Of a stretch of 64,000 bases of DNA, positions 7,919 through 17,191 are shown piece after piece (the first letter of the stretch is position 1; each line of letters opens with the position of its first letter). Made by a program: the position numbers and the translations under genes. Origin of the DNA: Parasphingorhabdus litoris DSM 22379 (GTDB taxonomy: Bacteria; Pseudomonadota; Alphaproteobacteria; Sphingomonadales; Sphingomonadaceae); NCBI RefSeq assembly GCF_020906275.1, contig NZ_CP086727.1, positions 62,001 to 126,000 of the forward strand. Direction: 5' to 3'. The notes under the pieces are model-generated. The model had not been told where the DNA came from. It ran no database searches and saw only the letters and a program-made list of their open reading frames with translations.

Positions 7919-10324
7919 ATGAAAGAAACCGTTGTTGGCTGGGAGATCGATGCGCTTCTGGATGATGTGAATGACAATATTGAAATATTGTCACTGGACT
8001 GTTTCGATACTTTGATCTGGCGCAACGTCAATCGGCCAATGGATGTTTTCCATGATTTGGAGATAGCGGACTGCACAATGGAATTGCGCGTCCTGGCAGA
8101 GAAGCGAGCGCGAAAAGCCTTGATCCTGAACAAGAATAAAAACGAAGTCACGATTAGCGAAATTTACGCGAAAATGTTTCGCGAGGCCGATGATGCCCGC
8201 ATTGCCGACTGCGTGGACAAGGAGCTTTTGGCAGAGGCCCGGCATTGCTTCGCCTTCGATCCCGTTTGCAAGCTGATAGATCGTGCCAAAAGCCGCGGCC
8301 TGCAAGTGATTATTGTTTCTGACACCTATTTACCGGAACCGTTGCTGCGCCGATTGATAACGGATGCCGCTGGACAGGAAATCGCCGACAAAATTGATCG
8401 AATCTTTTGTTCCTGTGAATATGGCGCCAGCAAAGCGGGCGGCCTGTTCAAGCCGGTGCTTGCCGATTTGGGCATTTCCCCGGGAAAGATCCTGCATTTG
8501 GGTGACAATCTGGAGGCCGATTTCAAGGCTCCGGCCAAGCTCGGCATTCACGGTGTTCATTTTGAGCAGTTTGACGATGAAGCATCAGAACGTTTGCGAC
8601 TGGAAGCAGTAGCTGCAACCGTCCTGGACAAGGAAACGCGTAAAGTGGCGCCTTCCTTGCAGCCCCATCGTGCGCAAATATCGCTACGGCGAAAAAACGA
8701 CGCGACCTTTCAATTTGGTCATGATGTTCTGGGTCCTATATTCCAGGGCTTCTCACGCTGGATAGCAGAAGAGTCTGATGCAATCGAAGCCAATACTGGC
8801 AAAAAGCCAAAGCTGCTTTTCTTGCTCCGCGATGGATATTTGCCGGCCAAGGCCTTTATGGAAGCCTATCCAGAATATGCTGACCAGGTCGCCATGATCG
8901 AACTGAGCCGTTTCACCGCCAATGCCGCGAGCTTCAAAGACCGGAAGGCGATCGAATCATTCCTGATGGCGGAAGCAACGAGTAATAAAAAGGATGCCTA
9001 TTCGAGCCAGCGGCAAGCCGCCTATTGTCGGCAGTTGCTTTTCTTCCGAGGAGAGATACCCAAGCTTGCTGGCCTCAAGACGCCGGAAGCCTTCATTCGG
9101 GAAATTCTGAAAGCGAAGAATGTTAAAAAAATCATCTCTCGTTCCGAAAAATTCAGAGCGGGGTTGGTTGCACATCTTCAAAAAAATGGCGTCGAACACG
9201 GTGACAATGTCGTGTTTGTCGATCTCGGTTATAACGGATCCGTCCAGAATGTTATTGCGCCGATACTGAATGCGGAAATGGATCTGAATATATCCGGGCG
9301 CTACCTCTTGCTGCGCGAGTTGATGATAACCGATCTGGATAAGAAGGGCCTTATTGACGTTCGTCACTATGACAACAGCGCCCTCAACGCGCTGTGTGAA
9401 TCGATAGCGGTTTTGGAACAGCTTTGCACACAATCCAACGGTTCCGTTCTTGGCTATAGCGAGGCTGGCGAGCCAATGCGGGACACAGCCGATATCAAAG
9501 GCAAACAGAGTGAAGAGCGAGACCATGCACAGGCAGCATGTCTGGCTTACATGGAGCAACTGGGTTGCGGCTGGGCGACGACCCCTCGCTCTTGGGATAG
9601 CGACAGTGCACGTCAAATGGCTGCTGCCGCGCTTTCGCGTCTCTTGTTCTTGCCGGTGGAGCGGGAAGTCGGGATTTTCGAGAATTTCCATCATGATGTG
9701 AATCTGGGTACGAAGGACATGCTGAGGTTCATCGATCCGGAAACCGCCCGACAGGGGCTGAGGCGACGCGGTTTATTTTATACCAAAAATATCTCCCGCA
9801 TTTATTTGCCAGGAGAATTGCAACAGCAAGGCATGCAAGCGCTTTTACCCCTGTTCACTGGCAATCGTTTCGGGCTCGATCTGCGTCAGAACGACTTCCA
9901 GAGCGGAAGTATTAAAATTCCGGTCATGCTTGCCGATGATCAGGAGCATTTGCAGATCGAAATTGATGCCTACCCGACCAGTGATGGCTATTATCAGGCA
10001 CTGATCCCTGTCGGTACGGGGCAGTTTAACGTTGCGATCATGCTCGGACAAATTTGCGACTGGCTGCAAGTAGAAGAAGTCAATTTTCAGGAAATTGAAA
10101 ATTTCATGGCCAAGAAAATCGACGATGATTCCATTGCCGCGCATCCGATCTATGAGGCGATGACCGAAAATGCGCCCGGCCTGCATCGTTGCACCCGGAA
10201 AGATGCATTCATGATGATTCCCCCGCCTACCATTTCCACTGGCGAGACGCTGATGCTGAACTTTGTGTTTCGGCCGACGGTCCTCAGCAGCTCCGCCAAA
10301 ACAGACATTAAAAAGGTTGCCTAG
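7919..10324 (+). CDS. Large HAD-superfamily protein with unknown C-terminal region (COG5610-like)
   Basis: An 801-residue cytoplasmic protein. The first about 230 residues are a HAD phosphatase-like domain: motif I DCFDTLIW at about 27, motif II VSDTYLP at about 133, the lysine in GASKAGGLF, and motif IV LHLGDNLEADF at about 191. The remainder is not a domain I can name; it contains LLFLLRDGYLPAKAF (about 299) and VVFVDLGYNGSVQN (about 431), the latter loosely like a phosphoribosyltransferase loop. COG5610-type proteins usually sit in capsule or O-antigen clusters. ATG 7919 is chosen because AAAAGGAG ends nine bases before it; a TTG at 7910 would leave no spacing. The methyltransferase follows after two bases, so both form one operon. 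Confidence 0.75.
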   Translation: MKETVVGWEIDALLDDVNDNIEILSLDCFDTLIWRNVNRPMDVFHDLEIADCTMELRVLAEKRARKALILNKNKNEVTISEIYAKMFREADDARIADCVDKELLAEARHCFAFDPVCKLIDRAKSRGLQVIIVSDTYLPEPLLRRLITDAAGQEIADKIDRIFCSCEYGASKAGGLFKPVLADLGISPGKILHLGDNLEADFKAPAKLGIHGVHFEQFDDEASERLRLEAVAATVLDKETRKVAPSLQPHRAQISLRRKNDATFQFGHDVLGPIFQGFSRWIAEESDAIEANTGKKPKLLFLLRDGYLPAKAFMEAYPEYADQVAMIELSRFTANAASFKDRKAIESFLMAEATSNKKDAYSSQRQAAYCRQLLFFRGEIPKLAGLKTPEAFIREILKAKNVKKIISRSEKFRAGLVAHLQKNGVEHGDNVVFVDLGYNGSVQNVIAPILNAEMDLNISGRYLLLRELMITDLDKKGLIDVRHYDNSALNALCESIAVLEQLCTQSNGSVLGYSEAGEPMRDTADIKGKQSEERDHAQAACLAYMEQLGCGWATTPRSWDSDSARQMAAAALSRLLFLPVEREVGIFENFHHDVNLGTKDMLRFIDPETARQGLRRRGLFYTKNISRIYLPGELQQQGMQALLPLFTGNRFGLDLRQNDFQSGSIKIPVMLADDQEHLQIEIDAYPTSDGYYQALIPVGTGQFNVAIMLGQICDWLQVEEVNFQEIENFMAKKIDDDSIAAHPIYEAMTENAPGLHRCTRKDAFMMIPPPTISTGETLMLNFVFRPTVLSSSAKTDIKKVA

Positions 10325-10326
10325 AT

Positions 10327-11139
10327 ATGACGCTATTAATCCACTCCATGTCCGAATTTTCCGATATCATCGTGAACGCGATGAACATTGCCGATGCTTC
10401 GCAAATCGCCGAAATCGGCGCGGAATATGGCGGAATGACAAGCGTATTGGCAGACTATGCCGCAGCCAATAATGGCCATCTTTTCAGTGTCGATCCCACA
10501 CCCAAGCAGGAATTTCTGGATTGGGTGGATGCGCATGGGCAGGTGACCCATATCGCCAAGCCAAGCCTGGACGCTTTTTCGGAACTGAAAGATATTGATG
10601 CGTGGTTGGTCGATGGCGATCATAACTGGTTTACTGTCTATCATGAACTGAAGGCCATTGAAGCTGCCTGCGAAAGAGATGGGAAACCGCTATTTGCAAT
10701 ATTGCATGATGTCTGCTGGCCTGCAGCCAACCGCGATATGTATTATGCGCCCGATAGAATTCCCGCTGAATTTCGTCATGACTATTGCATGGACGGCGGA
10801 ACCAAGCCCGGACAATCCGGATTGCTGCGCGAACAAGGTTTTCGGGGCATGGGGCAATTTGGATTGGCATTGCACGAAGGGGGTGAACGCAATGGCGTAA
10901 AATGCGCCGTTGTTGATTTTATCAACGAAGCCGAAGCCAGCGGACACCAATTGGCCTATGCAGAGATCCCGGCTGTTTTTGGACTGGGCATCGTGTTTGA
11001 TGCCACTGCACCCTGGGCTGGTCCATTGAGCGATCTTCTGATCCCGTTTCACGATAACCCACTCATCGCGAAACTGGAGCAAAATCGGCTTGCCAACTAT
11101 CTTACCGTATTGGATTGGCAGGACGGCGCGATCGGTTAA
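10327..11139 (+). CDS. Class I SAM-dependent methyltransferase
   Basis: A 270-residue methyltransferase of the Methyltransf_24-like type. IAEIGAEYGGMTSVLADYAA (about 27-46) is motif I, FSVDPTPK supplies the acidic residue that binds the ribose, and AWLVDGDHNWFTVYHELKAI is the conserved acidic/His block of this family. The sequence LHDVCWPAANRDMYYAP and IPAEFRHDYCMDGG are typical of relatives found in polysaccharide and glycan-modification clusters, where they are thought to O-methylate sugars. It begins two bases after the HAD gene and is surely co-translated with it. The substrate is inferred from family context only. Confidence 0.82.
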   Translation: MTLLIHSMSEFSDIIVNAMNIADASQIAEIGAEYGGMTSVLADYAAANNGHLFSVDPTPKQEFLDWVDAHGQVTHIAKPSLDAFSELKDIDAWLVDGDHNWFTVYHELKAIEAACERDGKPLFAILHDVCWPAANRDMYYAPDRIPAEFRHDYCMDGGTKPGQSGLLREQGFRGMGQFGLALHEGGERNGVKCAVVDFINEAEASGHQLAYAEIPAVFGLGIVFDATAPWAGPLSDLLIPFHDNPLIAKLEQNRLANYLTVLDWQDGAIG

Positions 11140-11212
11140 GCTATAAGGTCAACGGCCTCAATCAACATGTGTAGGCCGGACCAGCAGCGTTCACCGATCA
11201 CGAGGATGATAA

Positions 11213-13051
11213 TCACAAACTTTCAAGCGACTTGAACGCTTCGCTGGGGCTTTCCTTGAATTCTTGCCGGAATAATTTGGCGAAATGGCTGACGCTTGAA
11301 AACCCTGACGCTTCGGCAATTTCGGCGATGGTATCAAACTGACGCAGCATGATGAGGTCGCGGGCATAGCTTAAGCGGATCGAGCGAATGAAGGCCGCCG
11401 GGGTCAGCCCCTGTGCTTTTTTAAGCCGGCGGCCCAGGGTTTTTTCCGTGACGCCAAGCGTCGAGGCCAGAGCGCCTGCGCCAAAACCGCGCTGGCTGAC
11501 ATTTTCAATCACGGCCTGCGTTGCGCGATCGAGAAAACCCTGTCCGGCGGGAGGCGGGAGTTTTTTGTCAAGACTGCTCGCGAGCAGGGCATCGAGCGTA
11601 TCGCCCGTGTCCTCTGCGCCGGCTTGTACTGGCGCCGCTGGCGCTGGCTGTTTCTGTGCAATGTCTATCTTGTCCCGAAGCCTGACCGCTTCGGTGACGG
11701 CGGCGTTTCTTTGCCGCTGCATGGCATTGATCATGATAGAGATGGCGACCATCATGAATATCGCTTCCACGATCGTCGAGCTGGTATAACTCAACGTAAT
11801 CGGACGCATCATGATCAGGTCAAAGGCTGAGCTGGTTTCCGTGATCGGGACGGGGAATTTGAAAAAATAGAGCGACGCGAAAAGGCCGATGCTGAGCGCG
11901 AACAAGGACGCAAAAACCGGGACAGCCTGTTTCACGCCATCAAGCATCTTTCGCCCCGACACATAAAGAAGAACAAATGGGTTGATGATGAGCAGGATCG
12001 AAACCGGGGTTCCCCAGTCAAGCGGATCGATCATCGCCCAGAGGGTGCCGATCACACCAAGGCCGGTGAGCCAATGAAATACGGCCTGCTTTCTTTGCTG
12101 CGGATCGGTGTCAATGGTCAGGAGTATCCGGCAATATTGAATATTGGCGATCATCACCAGACCGGCCGCCAGTTCGATAAACGGCTTCCATTGCTGCGTC
12201 GAAATAGTCGAACCGAACAGGACGTGCGGCCATCCGTCAAACAGAAAGGTCATGCAGAACATACCGATCAGATAGGCCGTATAAAATTGATAGAAACGGG
12301 GATGAATGTGCCGGAACAATATCAGGCTGAACAGGGTCATGATGATGCAAAAGCCGAGCATCACAGCCGATATGGCGGTAAACCCGCTTGACCAGCGCGA
12401 CAGCAGATTGACCGATCCGATGACGGGCGTGACAGATGGTGCATAGGTGCCCGAAACACGGACATAGTAAGTTTCTTCTTGGCCTTGCTCGATGCCGAAG
12501 GAAACCGACGTTTGCAGCCTGTCGTTGTCGCTGCGTGCCGCCGGGATGGTTCGGCCGTCTCTTGCTATCGGAACAAGCGCGCCGCCTTGCGCCTGAAACA
12601 GGGTCACATCATCCATCACGGTTTCCATGAAGGATATGCCCCACATTTGTGCTTCCGCATGGGGGTTGCGGGCTGTGAATTTCAGCCACAAGGCCCCTGG
12701 GGATCGCGCTATGTCAAATTGCTCTTGGCAAGGCGTGGAGGTGAAGTCCTGACTGGCTATACTGTCCGCACTTACTGTTCCCGCTGGATCAAGAAAATAG
12801 CTGGCGGCAAGTGGCTTTAACTGTCCGTCTGGCAAATCTGCCAGGATGTTCGCAGGAACCTGATCAACGCCACTCGCGATGCAGTCTGCATGGTCGGTCT
12901 GCGCACGGCTCTCGGATGGCCATATGGCGCTGAATAACAGCATCGCTAGCATTAGAACTGCACATTTTCGTGCAAATCCGATCACCGTGATTCGCCCGAA
13001 AACCCACAGATCGCGCATGGTTTGTCGCCAGCTTCGGGCCGGCAACAGCAT
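11213..13051 (-). CDS. 7TM-DISM sensor fused to an AraC-type DNA-binding domain
   Basis: A membrane-embedded transcription factor of 612 residues (601 if the second ATG at 13018 is used). The order is: signal/anchor helix (CAVLMLAMLLFSAIW), a periplasmic beta-rich domain of the 7TMR-DISMED2 type (about 50-190, with LWLKFTARNPHAEAQMWGIS), seven hydrophobic segments (about 195-425), a short coiled coil with RLRDKIDIAQK, a Pro/Ala linker, and a C-terminal AraC helix-turn-helix pair (about 510-610). The last part includes LASTLGVTEKTLGRRLKKAQ and IAEASGFSSVSHFAKLFRQE. Such proteins sense an outside ligand and act on promoters from the membrane. It reads away from the large adhesin gene, sharing a 455-base intergenic region with it, so that gene is a plausible target. 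Confidence 0.88.
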   Translation of the reverse strand: MLLPARSWRQTMRDLWVFGRITVIGFARKCAVLMLAMLLFSAIWPSESRAQTDHADCIASGVDQVPANILADLPDGQLKPLAASYFLDPAGTVSADSIASQDFTSTPCQEQFDIARSPGALWLKFTARNPHAEAQMWGISFMETVMDDVTLFQAQGGALVPIARDGRTIPAARSDNDRLQTSVSFGIEQGQEETYYVRVSGTYAPSVTPVIGSVNLLSRWSSGFTAISAVMLGFCIIMTLFSLILFRHIHPRFYQFYTAYLIGMFCMTFLFDGWPHVLFGSTISTQQWKPFIELAAGLVMIANIQYCRILLTIDTDPQQRKQAVFHWLTGLGVIGTLWAMIDPLDWGTPVSILLIINPFVLLYVSGRKMLDGVKQAVPVFASLFALSIGLFASLYFFKFPVPITETSSAFDLIMMRPITLSYTSSTIVEAIFMMVAISIMINAMQRQRNAAVTEAVRLRDKIDIAQKQPAPAAPVQAGAEDTGDTLDALLASSLDKKLPPPAGQGFLDRATQAVIENVSQRGFGAGALASTLGVTEKTLGRRLKKAQGLTPAAFIRSIRLSYARDLIMLRQFDTIAEIAEASGFSSVSHFAKLFRQEFKESPSEAFKSLESL

Positions 13052-13506
13052 ATTTCGGACAAAATTGAACGTATCTCGGACAATCTGGCCACGGCCCCTT
13101 TTTTCCTCCCTTTACGGCTGTTTACATCATCTCAGAAACGGATCGGAACTGCAATGGCTGGAAACGGCATATTGCAAACGGACGGACTCGGCCCAGCGCC
13201 GGCCATCGTCGCCGCCTCCATTTCTGCGCCGGTTATCGACCAGAGACCGGCGGTTTGAAAGCACCGGGGAGGACCATATGATCCAATATATTATGCGCGC
13301 TGTCGCACGACCGAGATTCGAGCCTTCGAGGCTCGATATCGAGGGGGCATGAGTAGGCACCCGCGGGAATGGGCGGGGTGCTCCCCGGTGTCCCGTCCGT
13401 TTCGCGCGTGCCCACCAAGCACTCCAGATATCCCACAAATATTATCGGGCCAAGCCGCCCGCCAAGCCGCCGCAATGGCGCGCACCCCAATCAAGGAATT
13501 TGCATC
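13052..13506. other. Long divergent regulatory region before the adhesin
   Basis: A 455-base region between the membrane AraC regulator and the adhesin. It contains a short reading frame with a good ribosome-binding site (13278-13352), a hairpin CGAGCC-TTCGA-GGCTCG at 13319-13335 and a second hairpin CGGGG-TGCT-CCCCG at 13374-13387. The length and the structures suggest an untranslated leader with post-transcriptional or attenuation-type control. Promoters could not be assigned with confidence. Confidence 0.5.
13278..13352 (+). CDS. Candidate 24-residue leader peptide upstream of the adhesin
   Basis: A short frame MIQYIMRAVARPRFEPSRLD... with GGAGG five bases before its ATG, a better ribosome-binding site than most genes nearby. 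A 6-bp hairpin (13319-13335) lies inside the frame and another (13374-13387) just after its stop. It could be a leader peptide that couples translation to transcription of the adhesin, or simply chance. No similarity to a known peptide is recognised. Confidence 0.3.
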   Translation: MIQYIMRAVARPRFEPSRLDIEGA

Positions 13507-16500
13507 ATGACCTCTTCAACCAAAACTATCCGCCGCAGCCTGTTACTCGCCACCAGCATCGCGGCCCTTTCCGCTGCCAATCCTGCTGCAGCCGAAACGT
13601 GTTTGCTCGACCGCAACAACAACGGCGAGGTAGACCCCGGTATTGATGACGATGGCGGCGCGGATGCGGAAGGAAATAACCTCCAATTGGCTTGCGGAGT
13701 TAGGGCAGAGGCCAGCGGTGACAGCAGCATCGCGATCGGTTCAGATAGTGAGGCGACGGGCGGCAGAAGCACGGCCATCGGCCGCTTTAGTGAAGCCAGC
13801 GGCTTTAGCGGCACAGCCATCGGGGCTGCGAGCGAGGCCATCGGCACTGGCGGCACAGCCATCGGGGTTGCGAGTAAGGCCAGCGGTCTATATGGAACCT
13901 CCGTGGGATTCCTCAGCCAAGCAATCGCAACGAACACCATAGCAATTGGTTATCGAAGCGAGGCAACGGCGACCGCCAGCACAGCGATTGGCGTATCGAG
14001 TGATGCCACCGGCATTCAAAGCACAGCCCTAGGCCGGTCGAGTATGGCGACGGCTATAAACACTACCGCAACGGGCGCCTTTAGTGCGGCGACCGGTATC
14101 AACAGCACAGCCAATGGAGCTAGGGCAGAGGCTAGCGGCGACCGCTCTATTGCTATTGGCGCTGATGGCGAGGATGCAGATGATCAGGGCGCGACCGCCT
14201 CAGCCAATGGTGCGATTGCGATCGGCAATGATGCGCAGGCGACCAGCGAACGGGCAGTGGCCGTTGGTCTTGGTGCGATTGCATCCGGCTCCACTGCGGT
14301 TGGTGGCGGCGCTCAGGCTACAGGCGCGGGATCGGTCGCGGTTGGCATTGATGCACAGGCGACGGGGGATCGCTCAATCGCGATTGGCGAAGATGGCGGA
14401 GATGTCGATACACTGGGCGCGGTTGCCTCTGCGGACGACAGCACAGCGGTTGGCAATGATGCGCTGGCTTCGGCGGTTCGATCCAGCACCTTCGGATCCG
14501 GCGCACAGGCGACCGCGCTCAATTCGGTGGCGCTGGGCGCAAGCTCGATAGCCAATCGCGCGAATACGGTATCCGTAGGCTCAGCGGGTGCGGAACGACA
14601 GATTGTGAATGTCGCAGCGGGTACGGAAGATACTGACGCTGTTAACCTCGGGCAGCTTACCGCCTCCATCGCCACAGTCAGTGCAGGCAGCTGTCGTAAC
14701 AATCCCAACGGTAGGTTCGAATGCGGAATCGATGCAGCGGCGATAGGCGACAGAAGCACCGCTATCAGTTCAAGAAGTGAGGCCAGCGGTGACCAGTCTA
14801 TTGCCATTGGTGCAGATGGCGACGATCCCAGCAATAGTGGCGTTGTTGGCGCTACGGCCTCGGGCAGGGGCGCGATCGCAATCGGCAATGATGCACTGGC
14901 AAGTGCGGCTAATGCGGTTGCGCTGGGCAATGGTTCGGTTGCCAATCGCGCCAACAGTTTATCGGTCGGCTTTGTCGGCGCAGAGCGGCAGATCGTCAAT
15001 GTCGCAGCAGGTACGCAAGACACCGATGCGGTGAACCTCGCCCAGCTCAATGCCTCCATCGCAGTGGCAGGCGCCAGCGGTTGTCGCAACAATCCCGGCC
15101 CCGATGGCATTCCTGGCAATGCCGACGATCCTGCCGACACACTCGAATGCGGTGACGGGGCTATGGCCTCGGCGGCTGGCAGCACCGCCATCGGGGACAA
15201 TAGCGAAGCAAGCGGTGCAGGAGCGAGCGCGGTTGGTAACCGCGCGCGGGCTTCGAGTGACAATGCCAGCGCCTTTGGAACGAGGGCCAGCGCGACCGGA
15301 GAAGACAGCACCGCCATTGGCGGGATCAGTACGGCCAGCGGTACCCGGGCGACGGCCAATGGTTATCTGAGCAACGCCTCCGGGGAAGGCAGCACGGCCA
15401 TCGGTGCCCAGAGTCGGGCATCGGGCAACTTCAGCACGGCGACAGGGAGCAGCAGTGAGGCCAGTGGTGACGCCAGTACCGCGACCGGTTTTGACAGCGT
15501 CGCAAGTGGTCTTTTTAGCACAACAAACGGTTATAGGAGCACGGCGTCTGGCAGACAGAGCATTGCCGTCGGTGCCGGAAGCAGGGCGGAGGCCAATGGC
15601 GCGATTGCGATCGGTGGTGATGGGGCCGATCCGGATTCTGATGGCGCGGTGGCATCGGGCGAAAATGCTGTCGCCATAGGCATTGAAGCCCAGGCGACAG
15701 CGGACAAAGCGGTAGCGCTGGGCGCAGCTTCTGTGGCCGACCGTGACAACACGGTTTCGGTCGGGAGTAGCGGCGCTGAACGGCAAATCACTAATGTTGC
15801 AACGGGTACCGAGAATACAGATGCGGCCAATGTTGGACAGGTTAATGTCGCGGCTAATGCCGCTGCCAACGCTCAGACGACCGCCGATACCGCGCTCGCC
15901 AATGCCGCGACCGCACAGGGTACAGCAGATCAGGCGCGAACAGATGCCGCCAATGCGCAATCGACTGCCAACACAGCCCTTGCCAACGCAGCGACAGCAC
16001 AAAACACGGCCAATACAGCGCGCGTGGAAGCCGCCGCGGCCCAAACGCGCGCGGATGAGGCTTTTGCCAATGCCGCTACCGCACAAACCACAGCCGACAC
16101 GGCGCGTGCCGAAGCGAGGGCCGCGCAGCTGGCGGCGGATCAAGCTGGTGCAGGTGTGGTAGAGGCACAGGAAAAGGCCGATGAAGCCTTTGAAAATGCG
16201 GTGAAAGCACAGGCCAGTGCCGATACCGCTCGGACGGAGGCGATGCAGGCGCAAACCGATGCCAATCGTGCGCTGGCGCAGGCCGAAGCCAATGGTGCCG
16301 AACTGGCCTTTTTCGAGAGCAACAGCAATGGCCCCGGCGCCAGTGCGACGGGCGAAAATGCGCTGGCCATCGGTACCGGCAGCGAGGCCAGTGGCGAAGA
16401 ATCTGTGGCCATCGGATCAAATGCAAAGGCAATGAATGGCAAAGCGGTTTCTATCGGTGCGGGCAATGAAGCTTCCGGCAACGGTGCGGTGGCGATTGGC

Positions 16501-17151
16501 GATCCCAATTTTGCAACCGGGACGGGCGCGGTGGCGCTGGGTGCTGACAATCGCGCAACGGGAACAGGGGCAGTGGCCATCGGCAATCTGAACGTCGCAA
16601 CCGGCAATGGTGCCATTGCGCTGGGCAATGGTGCTTCTGCCATTGGTGATGGCGCAGTGGCCATCGGTCCGGGCGCGGTTGCAGACCGCGACAATCTGAT
16701 CGCACTGGGCGGAGAAAATGCAACGGTGCGCATTTCCGGCGTCACTTCAGCGGCCAGTCAGGCTGCACAGGAAGGGGCGCTCAGTCTCGTCACCACAGAT
16801 GCGGCCGGCAATTTGGGGGCGCTTAATATCGATGTCTCCGGATTGCTTGACTTCGACGGCCGCGTAACAGGATTGGAGAACCGCGCATCGGCATTGGAAG
16901 AACGGGTTTCGTTGATCGATCGTCAGGCCAATGGTGGGATAGCCGCCGCGATGGCCATGTCGGGCGCCATCATCGTGCCGGATAGCAATGTGTCGCTATC
17001 CTTCAATCTGGCAACCTATGGCGGGGAGCGCGGATTCTCTACTGCCATAATCGGACGGCTGACCGATAAAATCTACTTTTCTGGCGGTATCGCGGGATCT
17101 TCCGTCAAAGGCACAACCGGCGGCCGGGTCGGGTTTGCAATCGGGTTTTGA
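13507..17151 (+). CDS. Trimeric autotransporter adhesin (YadA/Hia family)
   Basis: A 1214-residue surface adhesin. It starts with a signal peptide (RRSLLLATSIAALSAANPAAA). Long arrays of YadA head repeats follow (variants of SxAIGxxxxASGxxSTAxG), broken three times by neck segments that read AERQIVNVAAGTEDTDAVN or close to it. Next comes an Ala-rich coiled-coil stalk (about residues 780-930, repeating TADTALANAATAQ), a second small head array, another coiled coil, and the C-terminal YadA anchor ending in GFAIGF that forms the outer-membrane barrel. Each of the three N-terminal modules opens with a cysteine-bounded loop, which is unusual. ATG 13507 is chosen because it begins the signal peptide; the upstream in-frame extension is not export-like. 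Confidence 0.95.
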   Translation: MTSSTKTIRRSLLLATSIAALSAANPAAAETCLLDRNNNGEVDPGIDDDGGADAEGNNLQLACGVRAEASGDSSIAIGSDSEATGGRSTAIGRFSEASGFSGTAIGAASEAIGTGGTAIGVASKASGLYGTSVGFLSQAIATNTIAIGYRSEATATASTAIGVSSDATGIQSTALGRSSMATAINTTATGAFSAATGINSTANGARAEASGDRSIAIGADGEDADDQGATASANGAIAIGNDAQATSERAVAVGLGAIASGSTAVGGGAQATGAGSVAVGIDAQATGDRSIAIGEDGGDVDTLGAVASADDSTAVGNDALASAVRSSTFGSGAQATALNSVALGASSIANRANTVSVGSAGAERQIVNVAAGTEDTDAVNLGQLTASIATVSAGSCRNNPNGRFECGIDAAAIGDRSTAISSRSEASGDQSIAIGADGDDPSNSGVVGATASGRGAIAIGNDALASAANAVALGNGSVANRANSLSVGFVGAERQIVNVAAGTQDTDAVNLAQLNASIAVAGASGCRNNPGPDGIPGNADDPADTLECGDGAMASAAGSTAIGDNSEASGAGASAVGNRARASSDNASAFGTRASATGEDSTAIGGISTASGTRATANGYLSNASGEGSTAIGAQSRASGNFSTATGSSSEASGDASTATGFDSVASGLFSTTNGYRSTASGRQSIAVGAGSRAEANGAIAIGGDGADPDSDGAVASGENAVAIGIEAQATADKAVALGAASVADRDNTVSVGSSGAERQITNVATGTENTDAANVGQVNVAANAAANAQTTADTALANAATAQGTADQARTDAANAQSTANTALANAATAQNTANTARVEAAAAQTRADEAFANAATAQTTADTARAEARAAQLAADQAGAGVVEAQEKADEAFENAVKAQASADTARTEAMQAQTDANRALAQAEANGAELAFFESNSNGPGASATGENALAIGTGSEASGEESVAIGSNAKAMNGKAVSIGAGNEASGNGAVAIGDPNFATGTGAVALGADNRATGTGAVAIGNLNVATGNGAIALGNGASAIGDGAVAIGPGAVADRDNLIALGGENATVRISGVTSAASQAAQEGALSLVTTDAAGNLGALNIDVSGLLDFDGRVTGLENRASALEERVSLIDRQANGGIAAAMAMSGAIIVPDSNVSLSFNLATYGGERGFSTAIIGRLTDKIYFSGGIAGSSVKGTTGGRVGFAIGF

Positions 17152-17191
17152 CGGGAATAGGTCCTGATGGTGCCGCGCGAATGTTGCCGGT

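Noticed and set aside
13700..15700. Dense short repeats that could suggest a CRISPR or tandem array
   Set aside because: They are degenerate codon-level repeats of the YadA head motif within one reading frame, with no constant spacers.
14313..16254. Two long minus-strand frames (348 and 431 codons) under the adhesin
   Set aside because: They arise from the periodic repeats of the adhesin and have low-complexity, Pro/Ala- or Cys/Gly-rich sequence.
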